A stretch of 64,000 nt of DNA from Palsa-461 sp036844945 (lineage in GTDB: Bacteria > Actinomycetota > Acidimicrobiia > Acidimicrobiales > RAAP-2), in contig DAIUEV010000004.1 in the NCBI GenBank assembly GCA_036844945.1, forward strand, positions 39,724 through 103,723, in the 5' to 3' direction. The position numbers and the translations under genes were made by a program. How positions within the stretch are numbered: the first letter of the stretch is position 1; each line of letters starts with the position of its first letter. The notes under the pieces are model-generated. The model was not told where the DNA came from. It did not search any database and saw only the letters and a list, made by a program, of their open reading frames with translations. This document shows positions 42,759 through 50,979 of the stretch, in pieces.

Positions 42759-43376
42759 GTGAGCGCGCGGGAGAGGGGCCGGCTGATCGCGCTCGAGGGG
42801 GTCGACGGCTGCGGGAAGTCGACCCAGGCGGCCCGGCTGGCCGAGTCCCTAGGCGCCCTCCTCACCTTCGAACCCGGCGACACCGCCGCGGGCACCGAGA
42901 TCCGCCGGCTGGTGCTGGCATCGGACGGCAAGCTCTCTGCCCGGGCCGAAGCGCTCCTCCTCGCCGCGGACCGCGCCCAGCACATCGAAGAGGTGGTCGG
43001 ACCGGCGCTCGCCGACGGCCGTTGGGTGGTCACCGACCGGTTCAGCGGGTCCACCCTCGCCTACCAGGGCGCCGGGCGCGGGCTCGGCACCGACGCCCTC
43101 GCGCCGGTGCTCGAGTTCGCCACCGAGGGGCTGCACCCGGACCTGTCGATCCTCCTCGAGGTGCCGCTGGCGGTGGCGCGGGCCCGTCTTGATGGGGTCC
43201 CCGACCGCCTCGAACGCCAGGACGCCGCCTTCCACGAGCGGGTCGCCGTCGGCTACAAGGAGCTGGCCGGCCGGGACCCCGGCCACTGGGTGGTGGTCGA
43301 CGGCGACCGCGGTGCCGACGAGGTGGCCCACGCGGTGGCCGCGGCGGTGGAGTCGCGACTCGGGTGGTCAGCGTGA
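42759..43376 (+). CDS. tmk: Thymidylate kinase
   Basis: A 205-residue dTMP kinase: P-loop EGVDGCGKST, TDRFSGSTLAYQG for the DRX motif, and a C-terminal LID region (GVPDRLERQDAAFHERV). It converts dTMP to dTDP for DNA synthesis. GTG start with AGAGAGGT leader, 17 bases after topA. Its TGA overlaps the GTG of holB; topA-tmk-holB is a common actinobacterial replication operon. Confidence 0.95.
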   Translation: MSARERGRLIALEGVDGCGKSTQAARLAESLGALLTFEPGDTAAGTEIRRLVLASDGKLSARAEALLLAADRAQHIEEVVGPALADGRWVVTDRFSGSTLAYQGAGRGLGTDALAPVLEFATEGLHPDLSILLEVPLAVARARLDGVPDRLERQDAAFHERVAVGYKELAGRDPGHWVVVDGDRGADEVAHAVAAAVESRLGWSA

Positions 43377-44461
43377 CCGCGCCGGAGCGGCCGCCGGTCC
43401 CCGAACTCTTCGCCGGGGTGGTGGGGCAGGCTCCCGCGGTCGCCACCCTGCGGGCGGCGGCGCGCCACCCCGTGCACGCCTACCTGTTCCTCGGCACCGA
43501 CGGCGCCGGGGCCCGCCCGGCCGCGCAGGCCTTCGGGGCCGCCCTGCTCTGCCCGACGGGGGGATGCGGCCAATGCGCGACGTGCCGACGGGCTCTCGGC
43601 GGCTCCCATCCCGACCTCGTGGTGGTGGAGCGGACCGGTGCTGCCCTCGGGATCGACGACGCCCGCCGACTCGCGTTGCTGGCGCAGCGGCGCCCGTTCG
43701 AGGCAAACCGCCAGGTCCTCGTGGTGACCGACGTCCATCTGGCCATTCGATCGGCGCCGGCGCTGCTCAAGACGATCGAGGAGCCGCCCCCGGCCACCGT
43801 GTTCGTGCTCCTGTGCGAGACGGTGCCGGCCGAGCTCGTGACCATCGCGAGCCGCTGCGTCGAGGTCCGCTTCCCCCCGATCGCCGCCACCGTCATCGAG
43901 GGCTGGCTGGTCGAGCGGGGGGTGCACCCCGACCGAGCCCACATGGTGGCGGACGGCTGCGGCGGCGACCTCGACCGGGCCCGTCTCCTCGCCGAAGACG
44001 AGGGGTTCGTCGCCCGGCACGAGCTGTGGCGCTCGGTGCCGGGCCGGCTGACCGGCGACGGGTCGACGGCGGCTTCGGTGGTCCGGGAGCTCCTGGATGC
44101 GGCCGAGTCCGCGGTGTCCCCGCTCCGGGACCAGCACGCCCTGGAGATGGCGGAGCGCGAGGCGGAGTCCGAGAGCCTGCGGGAGCGGACCGTCCCTGGT
44201 CGTCGAGACATCGTCGACCGCCAGCACCGCGAGGAACGCCGGTGGCGCACCGACGAGATCCGCGCCGGGCTCGGGGTGCTGTCCCGGGCCTACCGGGACC
44301 GGTTGTCGCACGTGCTCGCGTCCGGCGACCCCGGTGACGAGATCGAGCGGTGCCGGCGGGCGACCGACGCCATCACCGCGGCCGCCGCCTCCCTCGAGCG
44401 CAATCCCAACGAGTCGCTCATGCTGGAGTCTCTGATGCTGCGCCTCTCGCCGGCCCCGTGA
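43373..44461 (+). CDS. holB: DNA polymerase III delta' subunit
   Basis: A 362-residue clamp-loader subunit. The N-terminal AAA+ domain keeps the four-cysteine zinc module (CPTGGCGQCATC) and the sensor region LLKTIEEPP...SRCVEVRF. The Walker A is degenerate (GTDGAGARPAA), as expected for delta', which does not hydrolyse ATP. Start taken as the GTG overlapping the tmk stop. The C-terminal third is helical, with less conservation. Confidence 0.9.
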   Translation: MTAPERPPVPELFAGVVGQAPAVATLRAAARHPVHAYLFLGTDGAGARPAAQAFGAALLCPTGGCGQCATCRRALGGSHPDLVVVERTGAALGIDDARRLALLAQRRPFEANRQVLVVTDVHLAIRSAPALLKTIEEPPPATVFVLLCETVPAELVTIASRCVEVRFPPIAATVIEGWLVERGVHPDRAHMVADGCGGDLDRARLLAEDEGFVARHELWRSVPGRLTGDGSTAASVVRELLDAAESAVSPLRDQHALEMAEREAESESLRERTVPGRRDIVDRQHREERRWRTDEIRAGLGVLSRAYRDRLSHVLASGDPGDEIERCRRATDAITAAAASLERNPNESLMLESLMLRLSPAP

Positions 44462-44512
44462 GGTCGTCGGCCTAGGATTTGGCGTTCGGCCGACGCCCAT
44501 CGCGTCGATCAC

Positions 44513-44588
44513 GCCTGGGTAGCTCAGCCGGTAGAGCAGCGCACTCGTAATGCGCAGGTCAGGAGTTCGATTCTCCTCCCAGGCTCCA
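44513..44588 (+). tRNA. tRNA-Thr (CGU)
   Basis: Complete cloverleaf: acceptor GCCTGGG/CCCAGGC, D-arm AGCTCAGCCGGTAGAGC, anticodon stem GCGCA/TGCGC with loop CTCGTAA (anticodon CGT), T-arm AGGAGTTCGATTCTCCT, discriminator T and encoded CCA. It marks the change from the replication operon to an accessory stretch. Confidence 0.95.
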
Positions 44589-44608
44589 GTTCAGGGCGCT
44601 ATCGCCCA

Positions 44609-44770
44609 AAAAGCATCCCAAGCAATCCCCACCGGGCCTTTGCCCGCAACCCGGTGAAGGAGTCGTGGAACCGGCGGGTGGTCAAAGAGGCGCAAGACGC
44701 CTATAGGGCCAACCCCACGCACAAGGGGGTGAGGCAGATGATGCGCATGCTCGAGGCCTGCCGGTCGTGA
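44609..44770 (+). pseudogene. Gene remnant directly downstream of tRNA-Thr
   Basis: An open frame without start, ending in TGA, reads as plausible protein: NPVKESWNRRVVKEAQDAYR... VRQMMRMLEACRS. It is charged and helical, with good codon use, but has no upstream domain because the tRNA lies immediately 5'. It could be the tail of a gene truncated by an insertion or deletion at the tRNA. I do not recognise the family. Coding origin is not certain. Confidence 0.35.
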
Positions 44771-44814
44771 CAGCGGTGTCCGCTCGCTCTCCGGAAGCCG
44801 GTGCCTGAGCGGCT

Positions 44815-44850
44815 CGGGGGAGCCGGGCGCGCGGTACGGGGGCTCCCCCG
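44815..44850. terminator. 10-bp perfect hairpin in the gap before the VOC gene
   Basis: CGGGGGAGCC pairs exactly with GGCTCCCCCG around a 16-base loop. No T-run follows, so it is at best a GC-type terminator or an operator; it is the strongest secondary structure in the 334-base gap after the tRNA. Confidence 0.35.
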
Positions 44851-44910
44851 CGCCCCCCGCGCGGTTCGGTTAGCGCATTTCGGAAATTAACGGGGTCCAG
44901 CGACTCTCCC

Positions 44911-44916
44911 TAGAGT
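44911..44916 (+). promoter_or_regulatory. Predicted -10 (TAGAGT), leaderless VOC gene
   Basis: TAGAGT ends 6 bases before the GTG of the VOC-family gene. Confidence 0.5.
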
Positions 44917-44922
44917 CGAACC

Positions 44923-45303
44923 GTGAAGGTCGATGATTACGACAGCCTGATCCTCTATGTCGGTAACCTCAGCGAGGCCAAGCACTTCTACGCCGGTATT
45001 CTCGGCCTTCCGGTTCTGTTCGAGGATGAGATCATTGTGGTGGTCGGAGGTCCTTCGGGTCGACTGGTCTTGCACCGAAATGACCGTGGTCACGATGAGC
45101 GGGGCATTTTCCCTGCTGGCCTTACGGCTGGGGCAGCTTCAGTGCGTTACAAGGTTTCGGACCCCGACGCATGGGAGGAAGAGGCGACCCGACGAGGAGT
45201 GCCGGTTCTTTGGCCTGCTCAGGATGCAACGTGGGGAAGATTTGTCGTTCTCGCTGACCCGGACGGTCGTCCCGTTGCGCTGGCAAAGATGAACACTGCC
45301 TGA
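44923..45303 (+). CDS. VOC (glyoxalase/bleomycin-resistance) family protein
   Basis: A 126-residue single VOC fold made of two beta-alpha-beta-beta-beta units: ILYVGNLSEAKHFYAGILGLPVLFED and, later, VRYKVSDPDAWEEEATRRGVPVL... GRFVVLADPDGRPVALAK. Such proteins are dimeric metalloenzymes or drug-binding proteins. Substrate unknown. Codon third positions are less GC-biased than in the replication genes upstream, consistent with later acquisition. The 292 bases downstream hold nothing I can identify. Confidence 0.85.
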   Translation: MKVDDYDSLILYVGNLSEAKHFYAGILGLPVLFEDEIIVVVGGPSGRLVLHRNDRGHDERGIFPAGLTAGAASVRYKVSDPDAWEEEATRRGVPVLWPAQDATWGRFVVLADPDGRPVALAKMNTA

Positions 45304-45595
45304 ATCGCCGGAGCGCGAGCGTGGCCGGGTGATTCGCACCTCGCTTAAGTTCGAAGAGCCCCTTTCGCCGGCGTCGTTGCCGCGAAACCACCGGCCCAGT
45401 ACCCCCTCCCCCTCAGAATCTTCTTACCCCGCCCCTAGTGACGCCTCCCGCTGGCGGTCACACGCGGCCGCGATCGACGCGAAACGGAGCGGGGGCCGCT
45501 AGAGCGTTCGACCCGGGAGCATCTCGCGGACTACTCATTGAACGATGATTCTGGGCGACATCGGCAGTCAACACAGTCGAATGAGAGGAGTGGCG

Positions 45596-45946
45596 GTGTC
45601 CAAAAGGGAGATTGACGACTACCTCGGTTCGCTGGCCGAGCCAAAGCGGAGCACGTTGACCGCCCTTCGCCAAACGATCCTGGCTGTCGTTCCCGAGGCG
45701 GAGCAGTGCATCTCCTACGGGCACCCGGCTTTTCGAGTGCAAGGCAAGGTCGTCGCCGGGTTTGCGGCGTTCAAGAACCACCTCAGCTACCTCCCTCACA
45801 GCGGCTCGGTCTTCCCCGAACTCGGGGACGAGCTCAGGGAGTACAAGACGTCGTCGGGGGCACTTCAGTTCGCCGTCGATGCGCCGTTGCCCAAGGCACT
45901 CGTCAGAAAGCTGGTGACCATCAGGGTGCGCCAGGCCCTCGGATAG
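45596..45946 (+). CDS. DUF1801 / YdhG-like protein
   Basis: A 116-residue protein with the DUF1801 pattern: IDDYLGSLAEPKRSTLTALRQTILAVVPEAEQCISYGHPAFRVQGKVVAGFAAFKNHLSYLPHSG. Related B. subtilis YdhG-type proteins have been called iron chaperones with a frataxin-like fold; that function is unproven here. I chose the GTG with AGAGGAG 5 bases upstream over the ATG 15 bases earlier, which would lie within the ribosome site. Confidence 0.8.
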   Translation: MSKREIDDYLGSLAEPKRSTLTALRQTILAVVPEAEQCISYGHPAFRVQGKVVAGFAAFKNHLSYLPHSGSVFPELGDELREYKTSSGALQFAVDAPLPKALVRKLVTIRVRQALG

Positions 45947-46040
45947 GCCGACGTGGCGTTCGCGCCGTGGCTCGAGTGATGGGCCAAGCCGGCGTCGGTG
46001 TCCTCCAGGCGCGGCCGCCGGTCACTGCCCGTTGTGTGTG

Positions 46041-46046
46041 TACTGT
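46041..46046 (+). promoter_or_regulatory. Possible -10 (TACTGT) before the cytidylate-kinase-like gene
   Basis: TACTGT ends 8 bases before the ATG. The gap TCCTCCCC has no ribosome site, suggesting a leaderless or near-leaderless mRNA. Confidence 0.4.
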
Positions 46047-46054
46047 TCCTCCCC

Positions 46055-46681
46055 ATGGCCCGAACGGTGATCTGCATTTCTCACGCGACTGGCGCCGGAG
46101 GCACCGACCTCGGTCGTCTCGTCGCTGACAAGTTGGGGTTCCGCCTTATTGACGAGGAAATCGTCACCCGGGCAGCGGAGCACCAGGACGTGCGTGTCGA
46201 GGAGCTGGCCGACGTCGAGCGACGCAAGTCGCTGCTCAGCCGGATCCTGAGTGAGGCGGCCGTGGGCGCCGCCACGGGAACCCCCGGGGTCGTGATGATC
46301 TACCCACCCGAACTCCAACCCGACAAGAACTCGCTGCGTGCGCTCATCCGTCAGGCGATCAGTGAGACAGCCGATGAAGGCAACGTCGTGATTGTCTCGC
46401 ATGCGGCTTCATACGCGCTGGCCGACCGCGACGACGTCCTTCGAGTGTTGGTCACCGCCTCTCCGGCGATCCGAACCCGTCGACTCATCGACGCGTACGG
46501 TCTTGACGAGAAGCAGGCGAAGAAGTCGATCGGCGCAAACGACGCGGGCCGGGCGGACTACCTCAAGAGATTCTACGGAGTCGCGGACGAGTTGCCGACC
46601 CACTACGACCTGGTCATCAACACCGATCAGATCCCTGCCCAGCAATGGTCCGACCTCGTCGCGAGCGCGGCGACGCTGTAG
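46055..46681 (+). CDS. Cytidylate kinase-like family protein
   Basis: A 208-residue P-loop-fold protein that begins VICISHATGAGGTDLGRLVADKLGFRLIDEEIVTRAAE. This is the layout of the cytidylate-kinase-like family (ISxxxGSGGxxIG...DxxI). A canonical GK(S/T) is missing from the loop. The rest includes VVIVSHAASYALADRDDVLRVLVTASPAIRTRR. True nucleotide kinase activity is doubtful; the family is often seen in stress or transport operons. Start is an ATG with the family N-terminus right after it. Confidence 0.75.
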   Translation: MARTVICISHATGAGGTDLGRLVADKLGFRLIDEEIVTRAAEHQDVRVEELADVERRKSLLSRILSEAAVGAATGTPGVVMIYPPELQPDKNSLRALIRQAISETADEGNVVIVSHAASYALADRDDVLRVLVTASPAIRTRRLIDAYGLDEKQAKKSIGANDAGRADYLKRFYGVADELPTHYDLVINTDQIPAQQWSDLVASAATL

Positions 46682-46781
46682 TCGGTTTCGGTAGGCGGTC
46701 TTCACCCTTCCGGTTCGGTCCGCCCGGCTCCGCTCTGCCGGCTGCGGATTCACTGGGGCATCGAGTTCGCCCCGGGGCGCC

Positions 46782-47690
46782 TCAGAAGATCCTCACCCCC
46801 AGGCTCTTCTCGAAGTAACCGACCGATGCCGTCTCATACGCCTCCGGCCAGGAGGCGCCGGTGCGTTCTGCGAGCGCCTTGGCCCGAGGCAGGAAGGCGC
46901 GTGCGAGGGCCGTGTAGCAGTCGATCACTGAGTCGAGCGTGGCCACGAGCGGCGGAAGCGAGGTGAGGAGCTGGTTCTGCTCGTCGTTCAGGTAGCTCCG
47001 AAGGCGCTTGGTGAAGGGAAAGGGGTTTCCGAAGGAATGCTCTCGGGTGGTCGCCCAGCCCCGTTCGGCCAACAGCAAACCGACCAGGTCGATGTCTCTG
47101 ACCATGATCACCCCGTTGCTGGCCGGGATGGGTTCATTGCGAGCGATGACCGACACCATGTTTCCGAGCATGTACAAGAAGTGCAGGACCGCATGCAGGG
47201 GGAAGAACGGCTGGCCCTGCCGATCTGGCCGCGGCACCCGGTCCGGCGACAGGAGGCCTTCTTTGTCGACCAGGGGCACCATGCCCTGAAGGGTCTCGGG
47301 GTCGACCGCCGATCGTGGATTGCATACGAGGTCGAAGTGCAGCCAATCGGGCGTGATGCAGAGGCCGCCGATGACGGATCCGAAGGGCTGGATATGGGCA
47401 GTTGGGGCGATGGAGTTGGCCAACTCCTGCCAGCTCGCAGTGAGATCTTCCCTGGCGTCGTCGGCGATGATGCACTGGAGATCCACGTCGCTCCAAGCGT
47501 CACCGGTCCCGACGGCAAACCCTCCGACGAGGTACGCGGCCAGGACCCGATCATCGCCCTGGAAGACCTCACTGGCCCGGGCGATCAGGGCCTCCTGCGG
47601 TGCCGTCGTGGCACCGCGAATGCCGGCCAAGGAGTATCGACTCTCGTAAGCGGGAGCGACGGCAGCGGGACCGTCGGTATCTGCGGTCAT
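46782..47690 (-). CDS. Nucleotidyltransferase-domain protein
   Basis: A roughly 302-residue protein. LVGGFAVGTGDAWSDVDLQCI provides the GG...DxD motif of the pol-beta-type nucleotidyltransferase fold, with another acidic residue in HFDLVCN. The C-terminal part is helical and may bind the acceptor, as in aminoglycoside or lincosamide nucleotidyltransferases. Acceptor unknown. ATG chosen with AAGGGGG and GGAG upstream; the frame extends 37 codons further without family features. Confidence 0.75.
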   Translation of the reverse strand: MTADTDGPAAVAPAYESRYSLAGIRGATTAPQEALIARASEVFQGDDRVLAAYLVGGFAVGTGDAWSDVDLQCIIADDAREDLTASWQELANSIAPTAHIQPFGSVIGGLCITPDWLHFDLVCNPRSAVDPETLQGMVPLVDKEGLLSPDRVPRPDRQGQPFFPLHAVLHFLYMLGNMVSVIARNEPIPASNGVIMVRDIDLVGLLLAERGWATTREHSFGNPFPFTKRLRSYLNDEQNQLLTSLPPLVATLDSVIDCYTALARAFLPRAKALAERTGASWPEAYETASVGYFEKSLGVRIF

Positions 47691-47815
47691 CTCCGGACCC
47701 CCTTCCAGCTGCGGGTCAGGCTCGACGACCTTGAGTATGTGTGTCTCGGCTCGATCGAGACCAATCAGCCGGATCAGGGTGGCAGATGACTCGACGGCCA
47801 TCTCCCACGCCGGCT

Positions 47816-47831
47816 CGGGGAAGTTTCCCCG
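47816..47831. promoter_or_regulatory. Inverted repeat in the gap before the ClpX-zinc-finger gene
   Basis: CGGGGAA-GT-TTCCCCG, a 7-bp perfect palindrome, upstream of a TAGAAT hexamer at 47873-47878 that could be a -10. The 338-base gap between the divergent genes holds nothing else I can identify; the leader before the ATG would be about 145 bases. Confidence 0.35.
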
Positions 47832-48028
47832 CGATGGTCGAACGGACCACTACCCCAACGCTCCGGATGGCATAGAATTTTTTCCAGGCGAGTCCTGCGC
47901 CCAACCTCCCGTGCCCTCCCAGCGGGGCCGTCCATGGAGGCAGAGGGGATCCTTGTCCTCAGGTCGCCGTCCGGTCAGTTGTGCCCGATGGGGCCGCTGG
48001 GGGCCCGATTCGGGCACACGGAGGTCGG

Positions 48029-48517
48029 ATGACATCGGGCAAGCACGGCAAGCGGCTGGCTCGTCAGCGAGCCGCCCACACGGGGGAGTCCTACACCACC
48101 GCCCTCCGCCACATTCGTTCGCAACGGGAGGGCCAAATGTCCGGTGATATGTCGGCGAGTTCCAAAGTGCTCGCCGTCTGTTCGTTCTGCGGGAAGGACA
48201 ACACCGAGGTCAAGAAACTGATCGCGGGACCCGGCGTCTACATCTGTGACGAGTGCGTCGGGCTGTGTGACGACATCCTGGCCACCACGGTCGTGGATGA
48301 CGAGGGAGCCGCAGCGCGACCGACGATCGAGAATTGGCAGACCGCTGAGATCCTTCAGGTGCTCCCCGCGATCGCTCGGAACGCGGACTCGGTCGAGTCC
48401 GATCTGCGGCGGTTGGTGGGCAGGCTTCGTGCAACCGGTAGCTCGTGGGAGATCATCTCGAGCCGGCTCGGCCTCGAACCAGACGCAGCACTAGCGAGGT
48501 TCGAGAAGCAACCCTGA
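48029..48517 (+). CDS. Stand-alone ClpX-type C4 zinc-finger protein
   Basis: A 162-residue protein. Residues 1-35 are basic (GKHGKRLARQRAAHTGESYTTALRHIRSQ). Residues 50-90 are a ClpX zinc-binding domain: CSFCGKDNTEVKKLIAGPGVYICDECVGLCDDIL, with all four cysteines. The AAA+ motor of ClpX is absent; instead there is an 80-residue helical tail. In ClpX this domain dimerises and binds adaptors and substrates. A free copy could act as an adaptor or decoy for ClpXP; this is inference. ATG with GGAGG 4 bases upstream. Confidence 0.8.
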   Translation: MTSGKHGKRLARQRAAHTGESYTTALRHIRSQREGQMSGDMSASSKVLAVCSFCGKDNTEVKKLIAGPGVYICDECVGLCDDILATTVVDDEGAAARPTIENWQTAEILQVLPAIARNADSVESDLRRLVGRLRATGSSWEIISSRLGLEPDAALARFEKQP

Positions 48518-48682
48518 CCCAACCCCCGCGGCGGGCTCGGCGTGATCGCCGCCAGCAGGGAGTCAACGGCCCTCGGTCCAGTCGCGACGAGCGCCGCAGC
48601 GTCCGGAGTGCCAACACGGGAGTCCGGCAGGGGCCTTGTCTCGCGAGGCGGTGAGGCCATGGGCCAGCGCGAGTCGGTGCTG

Positions 48683-48688
48683 TACGGT
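48683..48688 (+). promoter_or_regulatory. Predicted -10 (TACGGT), leaderless LLM oxidoreductase gene
   Basis: TACGGT ends 7 bases before the ATG of the LLM-class gene and supports that ATG over the frame start 60 bases upstream. Confidence 0.45.
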
Positions 48689-48695
48689 CCGGAGC

Positions 48696-49745
48696 ATGAA
48701 ACTCGTGACCGGCGTCGGGGGATGGCCGAAGCAGGCGCCGGAGGCGGCGCGGAGGGCCGAGGAGCTGGGCTTCGACGTCATCACGTGCGGCGAGCTCGCC
48801 CACGACTCGATGTTGACGATGGCGCTCGCCGCGACGACCACCGAGCGGATCGAGCTCCAGACCTCGGTGACGATCGCGTTCCCCCGCAGCCCCATGGTGC
48901 TCGCGATGGAGGCATGGGACATCCAGCACCTCTCCGGCGGCCGCTTCAGCATCGGGCTGGGCACGCAGGTCAAGGGACACAACGAGCGGCGGTTCGGCGG
49001 GACCTGGTCGGCTCCGGTGCCCCGGATGCGCGAGTACCTCGACATGATGCGGGCCGTCTGGGACTCCTGGCAGAACCGGTCCGCTCCCAACTTCCACGGC
49101 GAGCAGTACCGCTACACGCTGATGAGCCCGAACTTCGATCCCGGCCCGCTCGAGGTGCCGAGCCCGAAGATCGGCCTCGCGATGGTCGGCCCCGGGATGG
49201 CCCGGGTCGGGGGCGAGCGCGCGGACGTGATCATGCCGCACGGCGGGATCATGTCGGACAAGTACATGCGCGAGGTGCTCCTTCCCGCCGTCCGCACCGG
49301 GCTCGCGTCGAAGGGCCGAACCTGGTCGGACATCGAGATCGCCGCCAGCGGCTACCTGGTCCTGTACGACGACGAGCGCGAGATCGAGCAGAAGATGCTG
49401 GCGATGCGCCAGGCGCTCTCCTTCTACGGGTCGACGCGCACCTACCACAAGGTCCTGGAGCTCCACGGGCTCGAGGAGCTCGGCCAGAAACTTCATTCGC
49501 TGTCGCTGCAGGGGCGGTGGGAGGACATGCGCGAGGCGGTCCCGCTGGACGCCGTCGCTGAGCTCTCGCAGACCTGCAAGTACGACGACCTGCCCGAGTT
49601 CGTCGCGAACCACCGCGAGTACGCGTCACGGATCAGTGTCGCGATCCCGGGTGGGTCCGACGAGGAACGCGAGCGCGCCGAGGCGCTGCGACACCGACTC
49701 CAGGACCTGGTGACCCCGCGGGTGCCGAGGGGCCTCGATCTCTAG
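48696..49745 (+). CDS. LLM-class F420-dependent oxidoreductase (TIGR03617-like)
   Basis: A 349-residue luciferase-like monooxygenase fold (TIM barrel). ELGFDVITCGELAHDSMLTMALAATTTERIELQTSVTIAFPRSPMVLAMEAWDIQHLSGGRFSIGLGTQVKGHNERRFG is the typical core; the QVKGHNERRFG segment points to the F420-binding TIGR03617 group. Likely transfers hydride from F420H2 or oxidises an alcohol-type substrate. The neighbouring reductase and hydrolase genes suggest a small catabolic cluster. Substrate unknown. Confidence 0.85.
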   Translation: MKLVTGVGGWPKQAPEAARRAEELGFDVITCGELAHDSMLTMALAATTTERIELQTSVTIAFPRSPMVLAMEAWDIQHLSGGRFSIGLGTQVKGHNERRFGGTWSAPVPRMREYLDMMRAVWDSWQNRSAPNFHGEQYRYTLMSPNFDPGPLEVPSPKIGLAMVGPGMARVGGERADVIMPHGGIMSDKYMREVLLPAVRTGLASKGRTWSDIEIAASGYLVLYDDEREIEQKMLAMRQALSFYGSTRTYHKVLELHGLEELGQKLHSLSLQGRWEDMREAVPLDAVAELSQTCKYDDLPEFVANHREYASRISVAIPGGSDEERERAEALRHRLQDLVTPRVPRGLDL

Positions 49746-49819
49746 GCGCCGCCGGTCGTCGCTCGCGCCCGGGACGGCCCGGTCGACGGGGTCGGGAGGG
49801 TCCTGCACAATGGGTGCCG

Positions 49820-49879
49820 ATGAGGGTCTCGCTCTTCTGTCTGCCCTCAGTCGGCAGTCGAGCCGGAAGCGTCTCATGA
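49820..49879 (+). pseudogene. Possible 5' remnant of another LLM-class gene
   Basis: A 19-codon frame starts MRVSLFCLPSVGSRAG and stops. That beginning resembles the first strand of LLM-class monooxygenases. It sits between the intact LLM gene and the PanE-like gene. It might be chance; coding evidence is short. Confidence 0.2.
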
Positions 49880-49928
49880 CGGAGGCGCGACGCAGTGCGC
49901 CGGTCGAGCGGCCGGGGGAAGGGGTCGG

Positions 49929-50897
49929 GTGAGATTCGTCGTCTACGGCGCCGGCGCGATCGGTGGGGTCGTCGGTGCCCGCCTGATCGAGCAGGGCTAC
50001 GAGGTCGGACTGATCGCCCGAGGTGCGCACGGTCGGATGATCGCCGAGCACGGGCTGAGGCTCGAGTCCCCGACCGGATCGGCCACCTTGAACCCGGCGG
50101 TCGTCGCCGAACGGCCCCAGGAGATCGAGTGGCGGGACGACGACGTCGTGCTCCTCGCCGTGAAGAGTCAGGACACCCCAGGTGCGATGACGGACCTTGC
50201 GGGGTGCGCCCCGCCCACCGTGGCGATCGCCTGCCTCCAGAACGGGGTGGCCAACGAACGGATGGCGCTTCGGTTCTTCGCCAATGTCTACGGGGTCAAG
50301 GTGGTCTGTCCGGCAACGCACCTCGAGCCGGGAGAGGTGATCGCGCACGGCTTCCCGATCGCCGGGATCTTCGACGTCGGCCGCTACCCGTCGGGCCGGG
50401 ACGAGGTGGCCGATGCGCTCGGCGACGCCTTCAACGCCTCGTCGATGGCTTCGATCGTCCGGCCCGACATCATGCGGTGGAAGTACGCCAAGCTCGTGCA
50501 CATGAACCTCTCGAACGCCGTGGACGCCCTGTGCGGCGGCCACGCGCGGCAGGGGGCGGTGACGGCGCTGATCCGCGAGGAGGGGATGGCGGTGACCCGC
50601 GCCGCCGGCATCGACGTCGCCAGCCCCGACGAGGACACCCGCCGGGTCCAGAGCGAGGACGTGCCGGGGCGCGCCCGAGGCGGAAGCTCGTCCTGGCAGA
50701 GCCTCGCGAGGTCGGCCGGTTCGATCGAGACCGACTACCTGAACGGCGAGATCGTCCTGCTGGGGCGGCTGCACGGTGTCCCCACGCCGGTCAACGAGTG
50801 CGTGCGTCGGCTCGCGAACCAGGCGGCGCGCGAGAAGTGGCCGCCCGGGAGCGTGTCCGAGCCGGACATCCTCCAGGGGGTCCAGCGCGTGGAGTGA
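49929..50897 (+). CDS. Ketopantoate reductase family (PanE/ApbA-like) protein
   Basis: A 322-residue NADPH-dependent 2-oxoacid reductase. The Rossmann loop is GAGAIGGVVGARL; LLAVKSQDT and CLQNGVANER are family motifs, and KYAKLVHMNLSNAVDAL carries the catalytic lysine and asparagine. The C-domain is helical. Pantoate synthesis cannot be assumed, since actinobacterial genomes have several paralogs; the position beside an LLM oxidoreductase and a hydrolase favours a catabolic role. GTG start. Confidence 0.85.
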   Translation: MRFVVYGAGAIGGVVGARLIEQGYEVGLIARGAHGRMIAEHGLRLESPTGSATLNPAVVAERPQEIEWRDDDVVLLAVKSQDTPGAMTDLAGCAPPTVAIACLQNGVANERMALRFFANVYGVKVVCPATHLEPGEVIAHGFPIAGIFDVGRYPSGRDEVADALGDAFNASSMASIVRPDIMRWKYAKLVHMNLSNAVDALCGGHARQGAVTALIREEGMAVTRAAGIDVASPDEDTRRVQSEDVPGRARGGSSSWQSLARSAGSIETDYLNGEIVLLGRLHGVPTPVNECVRRLANQAAREKWPPGSVSEPDILQGVQRVE

Positions 50898-50979
50898 CGG
50901 TGCCAGCCTTGGGGCACCGCCGCCCTGGGGGTCGGTCGCTCAGGAGACGTTTCGAGGAAACGAAGGGAAGGAGAGTGTC

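Noticed and set aside
44594..44607. GGGCG-CTAT-CGCCC stem just after tRNA-Thr as a terminator
   Set aside because: The stem is followed by A residues on the + strand; a terminator for the tRNA would need a T-run after the stem.
45304..45595. Hidden gene or RNA in the gap after the VOC gene
   Set aside because: No frame with coding character, no tRNA-like fold and no clear repeat was seen.
48029..48517. Annotation as ClpX
   Set aside because: Only the zinc-binding domain is present; there is no Walker A, Walker B or sensor motif.
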